Source of the DNA: Elysia crispata | Taxonomy: Eukaryota > Mollusca > Gastropoda > Plakobranchidae | Assembly (NCBI GenBank): GCA_033675545.1 | Contig: JAWDGP010006789.1 | Location: forward strand, 86,001-150,000 | Reading direction: 5' to 3' | DNA: 64,000 nucleotides | In this document: positions 11,952-22,600 of the stretch, piece after piece | How positions within the stretch are numbered: position 1 is the first letter of the stretch | Layout: each line of letters starts with the position of its first letter | The notes under the pieces: generated by a model | Database searches by the model: none | The model's input: the letters and a program-made list of their open reading frames with translations, nothing else | What the model was told of the DNA's origin: nothing | Made by a program: the position numbers and the translations under genes

Positions 11952-14900
11952 CTGTCTTCAGACCTGATCATGTAAATATCCACAGTGGTAAAGTGGGTAA
12001 CAGGGGAGGTACACACATCAATCATGAAACTTAAGGAGGATTAATACTTAGAACAAATTTGTTCCTAAAGCTGTATTATGACAAAAGCTAGTTCAAACAT
12101 GTCTATCACAGTACTATCAGTCATTTCTTTTATGTCCAATGTGGGGCCCTTTATATGGTATCCACAAATAAAGTCAAATACATCATCATATTTCTAGCAA
12201 CCCCACATTTTAATTTCAGTTCTGACAAAAGGATCCTACGTCTAGATTCTCACTGTGGCTCCCACAACTATTTTCACTACATAATCAATTTTTGGAAAAT
12301 AATGCATTTTGTGATACTGCAGTCTATAGACATAGCCTAAACTAAAGTTCAATCTTTTCTATTTATATTGAATGTGGTACAAGCACAAAAGCTCTATATG
12401 ATTTGGTTGATTTTACACAATTTTTTGTGTCTTTTTTCCCTTCCTTGTTCAAATATGCCCAAACTGGCTTTTCACCATAAGTATAACCAAAACAAAATAC
12501 TTTTGACTTTGAGACTGTGAAAAACAAACTGACTGCACTGCCAAAACTGGATTATTGGGTACAAAAAGTTGTAGGCCTTACAGCTTTAAAACAAATATTT
12601 TAAGTTACAGCCACCTAAATCCAGCTTTCCATGATGATTTTTCCTTTGCAGAAAAGAAACATACAATAAAATATTTTAAAAAACCTGATTTAGTTTATTG
12701 GTAAATTCACAGTTGGTCGGAATTTTTAGTGTTATAAAGAAGCATTCCCAATTAATAGCTTTTTTCAGCTCTCACCTCTACCTTACCCAATGCACAAAGA
12801 ACAAAGTTTATTACATTGCTCAGCAAAGGGCCATATTTTCTCCCTTTTTCAAATCATGGTAAATAACTTGAAAAATAAAAAACTTCATAGCTCGTTCCAT
12901 TGTGCAAAATGACTGATTTAGGTGAAATGTTTTTTTCTCTTTTTCTATGTATCCTGATAATTTGAATTTTGATCAATGAAAAGGCTTTTTTTTCCTTAAC
13001 ACTTTGAAACAAGCGGACTGAACTGCATGTCCACAATCTGAGACATAATGAAAAATCTCTAATAGACTTTTCCATTTAAGAACTCTTTACACTTACATCT
13101 TCTTCATGACCCATAAGGGTGTATTCATGGGAGTGATCACCATGTCTAACTTAGGGTTCAATGTCTGTGTATGCTGTACATACCAAAAGTACAGATGGCT
13201 TGAATAAATGAAAATCAAAATGTTTTATATTTTTAATTAGAAATGTCATAAGTCAAACCTATTGATAAGCTATTGTTAAATACTTTTAGTAAACATAGTA
13301 AAATTCAAACTAATGGTGCCTTGTACATATTATATTGTCAATCATTTGTGCGCTTTAATGTCTTTCTCAAGATATTTGTAATCTTATTTTGACCTTGTTT
13401 TATTTTTAAAGTTACTTTTCATTTCAATTTACTAACTTGTCTCTTGTGTATCTGTTCACTCTATAAAAGTCTAACTATAGTTCCTCTGATATATCTATAT
13501 CTATTCACTCTAGAAGAGCCTATTTTTGATTCTTCTCGTCTATCTGTTCACTCTAGAAAAGTCTATCTATAGTTCTCAACTATCTGTTCACTCCAGAAAA
13601 GTCTATCTATAGTTCCTCTCATCTATCTGTTTACTCTAGAAAAGTCTATCTATAGTTCCTCTCATCTATCTGTTCACTCTAGAAAAGTCTATCTATAGTT
13701 CTCAACTATCTGTTCACTCTAGAAAAGTCTATCTATAGTTCCTCTCATCTATCTGTTCACTCTAGAAAAGTCTATCTATAGTTCCTCTCATCTATCTGTT
13801 CACTCTAGAAAAGTCTATCTATAGTTCCTCTCATCTATCTGTTCACTCTAGAAAAGTCTATCTATAGTTCCTCTCATCTATCTGTTCACTCTAGAAAAGT
13901 CTATCTATAGTTCCTCTCATCTATCTGTTCACTCTAGAAAAGTCTATCTATAGTTCCTCTCATCTATCTGTTCACTCTAGAAAAGTCTATCTATAGTTCC
14001 TCTCATCTATCTGTTCACTCTAGAAAAGTCTATGTATAGTTCCTCTCTTCTATCTGTTCACTCTAGAAAAGTCTATCTATAGTTCCTCTCATCTATCTGT
14101 TCACTCTAGAAAAGTCTATCTATAGTTCTTCTCATCTATCTGTTCACTCCAGAAAAGTCTATCTATAGTTCCTCTCACCTATCTGTTCACTCTAGAAAAG
14201 TCTATCTATAGTTCCTCTCATCTATCTGTTCACTCTAGAAAAGTCTATCTATAGTTCCTCTCATCTATCTGTTCACTCTAGAAAAGTCTATCTATAGTTC
14301 CTCTCATCTATCTGTTCACTCTAGAAGAGCCTATTTTTGATTCCTCTTGTCTATCTGTTTACTCTAGAAGGCCTATCTTTGATTCCCTTAATCTATCTGT
14401 TCACTCTAGAAGAGTCCACCCCTGATTCCTCGCGTATGTCTGTTCACTCTAGAAGAGCATACCTCCAATTTTTCGTCTATCTATTCACTTAAGAAGAGCC
14501 TATTTTTATTCCTCTCAGATATATGTTCACTCTAGAAGAGCCTTTTTTATTCCTCTCAGCTATATGTTCACTCTAGAAGAGCCTACTTCCAATTTCTCTC
14601 GTCTCACTCTAGAAGAGTGTTATTGTGACAACCATGTTGATGATTCATTCAGTCCAAGGTCTTCATGCTATCCCTAATTTATACAGAATGTTTATTTCTA
14701 CCATACTTCCAACCTTCACCTCTTTCTTGGAACCACCTTGAGAAGTATCTGTGCACATCTTGCTCCACTTTTATACATAAAAAATATTCATATTAGAGGA
14801 AAAACAGCAATGGGCAGAAAGACAAGAAAGAAAAATGGTATTTCCTTACCAAATACCTTAGTCAAGTATTTTGGAAAAGCAAACTAGCCATTGTTTTCAA

Positions 14901-17900
14901 ATCCTACAAAAAAGTTGCACCATGCTACCATTTTTTTTCACATCATGAAAATATGATTTTTAAGCCTGTTTTTATTTCTTTAATTTCTAAATTTCTTTTG
15001 ATTCGTTGATTAAGGTAATGCATGTGAAAAAGAATTGTTAACTTTCTCCAAAATGACAGGGATGGAGGAGGAAAAGAAACTACAAATAGGCATACTTTTC
15101 TGGTGTTTATTACTGATTCTTTTCCATAATTATTCTACCAACAAGTTCAGTGTAAAGATTAGCTGAATTGATTGGAAACATACTGGAAACATAACAGAGC
15201 TTGCCGATAAATGAATCTTTTCCATAATTATCCTCTCTACAAGTTCAGTGTAAAGATTGGCTGATTTGATTGGAAACATATTGGAGTCTGCCGGTAAATG
15301 AAACTTTTTTCGGCACGTCATTTTCAACTTCGTACTGTAAGAAAAAATAATACTTCATGTTTTACCACAGGGACATGAGTATACGATTGCGGATGCCAAT
15401 AAAGTCCTTAGCATTCTGGTCCACCAGCAACATACTGAAGATGTTAGAAGAACTAAGAATAATATTAACAAAAAGCAAAAAAAAAGGCAGGAAATGAGAT
15501 CTTATAAGAGTTATCGTTCACTATCTAAATCTACAGATCTTGCTAGTGTGACCTAAAGACATTTGAGAGCTGAGGATCAACCAAGAACTTATAGGTTTCT
15601 TTCAGTTCATGCTGCACTGCACCTAGTGTCGAGTATGTCTGTTTCCATCCTGGCTGCACATCAACATTCTTTTTTTTTTTGGTGGAAAGCATGATTTTGC
15701 TCCCATCTTAATTCTGGAAATTTTATTTCAGTCTATAAAAAGGTTTATATTTTGACTCATGTTTACCCGTCAAGATTTCAAGTGAAGTATCTAAATCTTG
15801 AGAATTTAGTGAAAAATCTCTGAAGATCCACCAGCTTTGTAAATTAAAAAGAAGCTGTATCTTTTGAAATAAAATTATTATTCTAATCTTGTAAGTTGTG
15901 CAGCAGATTTTGTTTACCTCTCAGTGCTTATGAGTTTTGTCACTTGCTTGCCATTGAATAAAAAAAACAGGTCTGTGACCAAATCAAGCTTACGCCCACC
16001 TCATTGAAGATTTATTACCAGATACATAGACGAAAGAGTAACTCTTTCAAGTTCTCATTCCCTTTAAAACAGCAATACAAATGCTCAGTGTTGATATTGA
16101 CCTTGTGTGGGTTACCTAGAGTTGTTACCAAGTACCCTGGACTCTTAGTTTACCTGGACCTTGAGCGTTGCCTTTGACCATTTGACCTTGACCTTTTGCT
16201 TCTGCTGGTTGAACGGGACCTTTTGCCCCTACTGTGTGAGCGTGACCTCTTGCGACTGTCTGATCGAGAGCGACTGTCCCTTGAGCCTGAACGTGATCTT
16301 GACCTAGACTGTGAGCTTGAGCTCGAACTGGAAGAACTGGAGCTAGAGCTTGATCTTGACGACCTTGATCTTGAGGAGTGCTTGTAATGCTTGGGCGACC
16401 TTGAGTCTCTCTTCTTGTTCTTCTGGTGATCGTCCTCACTGTCCAACTGATACTTTGACATATCGCCTCCCTCCTCATCCTGCAGTGATAGTGATTATGA
16501 GATTTCAGAAATAGAGTAGCTGAACATGCTTCTCATAGCAAAATCATATTAGCTCAGGCATATAAATTTTATTTTTGGAAAGTCTTTTTAAGAAAGACTA
16601 ATTCCTCACTTTTTTATATTTCAAATAACTAGCAAAAATTCCATACATCTTGAGCAGTTTTTTTTTTTTTTCATGGCTATGTATTTTGAATACAGGAAAC
16701 ATTTAAAAGAAAGAGTTTCTATTGATCTTAAAAAGTTGTTTAAGTCACATTTTTTTTCAGTAGCTCTACCCGCCCGATTCCCTTTTAATAACTGTGGGTA
16801 GAGAAAAGTTTGTAGAACATTTAGACAAGAATCTTTGAAATTAATTTGAGTAATTGCTCATCTCTTCACACTATGGCTTCTTATCCAAGAAAATGAAGAA
16901 CAGAGCAACATATTATATATATATATATATATTAAAAAACGTTAAGGGCTGATTATGAACCAGTGAAGGACAAAGCTTCTGCAAAATTATATATATATAT
17001 TTATATATACACACACATCATGTCTACTCCAAGCATACTAATTTTGTAGAAGCTTTGTCCTTCACTGGTTCATAATCAGCCCTTAACGTTTTTTAACATA
17101 ATCTGCCATCTTTATATTTGGCTTCCATTTCTAGATTTTCCTGAGCAGTCCACTGTGATACCAAAGGTGCCAACTGGCTATGAAAAAAAATTAACTTTTC
17201 CTGCAACCCCACAATATCTTGTTCTAAAACCTACGCAAACATTTAAAGAAAATGAATCATACAAAAAGGTATCAATGTATAAAAATGCATTCGCAGAAAT
17301 GTTTTCAAAGACATTTTCTACATATAGATTACTCAAGTTTCCCATACAGATTTTCTCTAAATAATAAAGGTGGGAACTTTCTTTTCCTTTCTTTTTTTTA
17401 AATTTTCATAGTATGTATTAGAATTTAAAAAGAAAAATGATTGCTTCTTTAACAGATAATGATGGCAAACTTTAAAAAAAAATGTCAGCATTTTTTGGAG
17501 CCAAAGTTCAGATTTGAATAACAGACTGATTTTACAGCCCAAGATCTAGCTCAAAACCCCAAAATATTCGACTTTTATAACCTTTGCTTGTGTTTAAATC
17601 TAGTCTAAAGAGCCATTTCCACTAATGCTATTTTTTTTTACAACCCTCCCCCCCCCCTTTTTTTTTCTCATTAATAATTTCACAGAAGTTTGAAATATCT
17701 TTTCCATACATACAGTTTATCAATAGCGGTTTTAGTGTGGCATATCATCAGAAATAATAATAAATTAATTTCAGCGTTGTAAGATAGATATTTTGGAGTA
17801 TCCAGGATTTAACTGTATATAGAATATTTATTATTGTTATGCTAATAAAATATGAATTGTTATCTGAAGTTCCCACTTTAGCCATTTTCACCCACATCAT

Positions 17901-19550
17901 CAGAGTCTAGCTTGTATTTGGAGATGTCCCCATCCTCGTCGTCATCATCCTCCTCCTCCTCTTCTTCCTCTTCTGCAGGTCGTGGTGGTTGATGTGGTGG
18001 CTTTGTTTCTGTGCTGTTCCTGTACTTTTTCTTTTTACGGCCAAACTGAAAACAGGAGGAAGAATTTTACTATACTATGTCTCTTTTTATGGTAATTTAT
18101 CACTAGATACATAAGATTACTATGTGAGTTATAAGATTACACAAAACAAAATGTAATTAGTGTGACAGGTGGATAGGTGCTTTGGACTTGTGGCTCAGAA
18201 ATTGAAATTTAATTCTCTCGAACATTGCTGGAAAGTTATACCAGTATTTAACTTAACTCCACCTATATCAACCGCTATCGTTCGTATGGACCACTATATT
18301 GTGTTCCTATATCGCCCATCATTGCCCTTTACTTTCACTTTCTGGATGCCTACTTCCTTTCCTTATTACTAACGGAAATCTCATGTAAAACTCATTTACG
18401 TTTAGAGGATACTGTAGACGTCGTATTGCTCATTTTAGTTTCGTTTTCAGGCTACAATTAGATCTAAAAGCAAGATTTAAAAAAAGACTGTTTTTGTCGC
18501 TCATTTTTGGCAATTTCTAGGCCTAATTTAGATCTAAACTTTGAATCAGGATGAATCACTGCTTGAATCATCTCAGGAATGCTACAGAAACCTTTTATTA
18601 TAGTTATCTCTACAATCAGCATGAAAATAATGACCATGGCCCATTTGTGATCGGGTGTCAGATTGTGATGTTGAGATAGTGGTGGAGTTGGAATTTCATG
18701 GTGAAAAAAAACTGAAATGATGGTTGAGTCCTCCTGAATGAAGGAGAAGTCTTAGAAAAATGTTTTTTGTCATAAAATCCTGTTTAATAAAAATTCAAGA
18801 CTTCTAGTTTGTTTGTTGTTGCTTTTTTTTTTGCTACAGTTTGTGTCATCATTTCATCTTGTTTTGTTTGATCGTAACATTTTGTTTAAAATGTATCTGA
18901 TCTTTGAATGGAGTTATGACCCTTCTCTTAGGGTCAGGGCTTTACCTGAGCTAGAATTATTTCAGAAGGATTGAGATTATATATATATATTTAGTGAACA
19001 TGATTTGTATTTTCAGTGCCCAAAACGAAAAAGGCGAATCTGAAGAAAGACAACAAAACAACTATCAGGTCATCACAACTGAACGAGCAAATAAATACAC
19101 TTTACTGTGTTAAATTTAACGTAGATCTATACCATTATATCCTTCACTAACAGGACATGCTGGTGTAACCCTTGGTTCATGGACTTTATGACAGATAATC
19201 GCTGTCTGTCTTTTATTCTTCTTTTAATACAGTAAACCTTGCATATAACAAGATATTCAGGTCTCTCAGTATTGCCTCGTTGAACCCGAGGTCTCGTTGA
19301 ATAGAAGGTAACTTTTAAAATGAAATAAAATATACTTCCTCAAGGGAAGAACCTACCCAACAATAAACTTTTAATCAGTTACCTCAACCAAATGAACAGA
19401 CCTGCCTAAGTGTTGAGGAAGTGAAGTTTTGTTTCGCATTTTTTATGTAATTGATGTATTTCTTCTTTAAAATGCATTTATTTTTTTAAACAACTCTGAC
19501 TCTTCTTATCCCCTTTTTTCTCCCTTTCAAACACCCCCCCCCCCTCCCAA

Positions 19551-19608
<58 letters not shown>

Positions 19609-22600
19609 ACAAAGCAATGTACAATTTACCCTCTCTAATAAATTCAAATGCCCTTTTTTTTTTCTATAGTCTCTCTCTCTCACACACACACACACACGAT
19701 CTAGTCTCACTGTCTCTGCACGTTTGTAGTCTCTCTCTCTCTCTCTCTGTAGTAGTAGTAAATGTATTGATCTTGCATAAGCATGCCCTCTTTCTCTCTC
19801 TGGACCTTCCAAAATCCTAGACCTAGCCTTATAACACCCTTTTCCCTTTCCTTTACTGTCGCTCTACCCTGCGGAACCCACCCCCCTTCCCCCTCTATCC
19901 TTTTTTTTCCTGCCGCAATGCCTTGCACCTGGCACTAGGTCTGGAGTGCCCAGGTGGCTTTGTTTTCTCCATTTGCCTGTCGCACTGGCCCTCCCCTTCT
20001 CCTGGATACACCCGTCCGTGTGCACACACAGACACATCTTCTAGCACACATGCTCGTGGATCTAATTTTTATTGCCGCCCAGACAAGTAGTGTGTAAGGT
20101 AACTTTTAAAGTGGTTTTGTTCTTCTATTGAGGCCCAATACAGCCTTGCTTTATCTCACTTAACCCGAGGTTGGTAAATTTGACTCTTGTTGGATCCAAG
20201 GTTAATTTATTGAGGGAAAGAAGGAAAAAAAGGGACTTCGCCAATCCCTCGTTGAGCCAGAGGTCCGAGCTCATTGAATTCGAGGTTCACTGTATGAGTT
20301 TTTGTTTTCAAAGGATGAAAGTTGGGACGAAAAGAAGCTATCCCATATGATTTTCTTTCAGTAGACTATAATATCCACTGAAGGACAACACTGAGTTCAC
20401 TAAAAGTTTCTGCTTTTTTTAAATCTCTATCAATAGGGGACACATATTCTCGTGGAAGCACAAAAATATCTCTTAATTACTCAAAATTTAAATATATTGG
20501 ATTTGGAATCAACTTGCGAGATATTTTTCATGAACACAGAGAACAATTGTGTACAAACCTCATCGTATTCATCGTCGGAATCCTCACGTCTGTTATACTC
20601 CACCACTTCATCTCTCTCCATGTAGCCTCCACCAAACCCAGTGCGTTGCTCTACCTTGCCGTATTTGGGTGCATTGCACATGTTACAAGTCATACGCCTT
20701 GCCCAATTCACATTGCCACAACTTGGAAAGAGATTGTAGCATGAATATCTTTGTTATTTACAATAAAATATTTTACTGACTGTCAAACTTAGCTGTTTAC
20801 AAGAGATGCAGGCTCCCAATATACAGCCAGTTTAAACAAGCTACAAGAACAGTTTCTGAAAACAACCAAGAAATGTAATCTTCATATTTTCTTAGATAAG
20901 ATCTTCATACTGTATTCCCAAATCATATTCTTAGATGGTCACAAATATAATCATTGCCATAAAGAAGAACTGTTATTGCTTTTTTTTTATGACTCGAGAA
21001 CAAATAGATGAAAAAGAAAGAAAAAAAAAGTTTCCAAAAGAGATCTAGTCTGCCCTTTGATCTGTTCACAAGATATGGCACATTTGCTAAAACAACTTGT
21101 CTAAGTATGCTTCCATCTGAATTTGCGTAATGCTCTTAACCTTACGGAAAAAAAATGGACAACATTCTCAAAATTTAAAATCATGGACCAGGTAGGCCTA
21201 CTCCTATGCACAAGAACTTGAAAAGCTTTATAATAAGACTTTTGAATGTCAGCTCAGACATTTAAAATTGCCAAGATGATTCAAAATAAAATGATGTCAG
21301 TTATAAAATCTTTTTGTAAAATAATCTCCACAAGTCAAGTATATAAGTTTGGTCACTCAAAGCAGACAACGGCATAGTAACCTATCAGGAGGTATATGAG
21401 AGGTATTCGAGGTGTCCTGGGAGGAGAAAGGTACAAAATCAAGTAAATTACTATGGTTTAACTAGAAATGATAAATATAAGAAAACAGTATGCATCTTTT
21501 AGCTTTCTATACCACTATTATTAGACAAGTTTTATTAACCAAATGGGAGTACTAAACAAAATAAGAGAAGTTGAAACCTTTTGCACTGCCAGTCCTCAGC
21601 ACTGAACAATCCTCGGCTTTTCTCAGCTAGCTGCTTCCCAATTTCTGTTCCTCCCTTTTTGAAAACAGTACCCTCTTTGCGATCTGAAAAATACAATAAA
21701 CACTGCAAGTATTCTCAATTAATTGAAAGAAAGATTACAGTTTTTTTTCAAAAGCTTTAGATCAACACTATTGCCTATTAGCCACAAATATAAAGGATTT
21801 AGTAACAACAAAAATGAAATTTAAAAGACTCAAATTGCAAAATACTATAAATAATGCGAAAGATTAGGGGCTCTTTTTTTTATTGCATGTAATATTTAAT
21901 TTTTAATTTTATACAGATTTATGGAAAGTATCATATTTTTGCTATATTTTCTCATCTTTCAAAAAAGATCTGATTTCGAACAGCCCAGGATATACCTATA
22001 AGAGAGAAATAAGTTCTCTTAATCACAGTTTCCAGGAAAACCTGTTTACCTTTCATTGGTGATGAAGAGCAAAAAACAGCTGACAAAAACTCATAACTAT
22101 CATCTTTGTCCCCACAACAAACTTTAGACGACTAAAACCTATGCAAAGTTTTTTTTTTCTTTTTTTTTCTGGTTACAGATTTTTACCTTAAGTTTTAGAA
22201 ATAGAAATTATGTTATCTAAAGTACATGTACATCAATAAGTCAATTAGTTTTAGCTGGAGAAACTAAGATTAGATACTAACTAAATCTAAGGTTAAAAAA
22301 AAAAAAAAGAAAAACAAGCTTTTGTCCTATGCTAATTGCTTATCAGTATACTTGAACAGCCAAATCTACTTAATAAATCATTTATTAAATGATACAAATA
22401 TCGCAACACTTACTTTTCCCGCATTTATTACATTCAGGCCTCCGGGCAAAGTTCACATTCCCACATCTAAGGGAGAAAGTTCAAAAAATAAAAAGTTTAT
22501 GTACATGTAACAAAGCAAACAAGTCAGATCTTTATAACTAAGGCTTATTTTTAGATTTTAAGACACTTGTTTAACTGTCTAATCTAAACCCAACATGTTC

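Larger units (their letters stand above)
11952..16153 (-). other. ZRANB2 intron 6
   Basis: Contains a possible CAGT-ended element, a 43-bp minisatellite and a tandem duplication near 15.1-15.3 kb, listed separately. No other coding sequence was found. Confidence 0.8.
18046..20558 (-). other. ZRANB2 intron 4
   Basis: Almost filled by two mobile elements (18253-18980 and 19230-20292). No coding exon was found. Confidence 0.8.

Noticed and set aside
19486..19928. Frames around 19.5-19.9 kb
   Set aside because: Arise from CT, CA and C-rich runs inside a transposable element.
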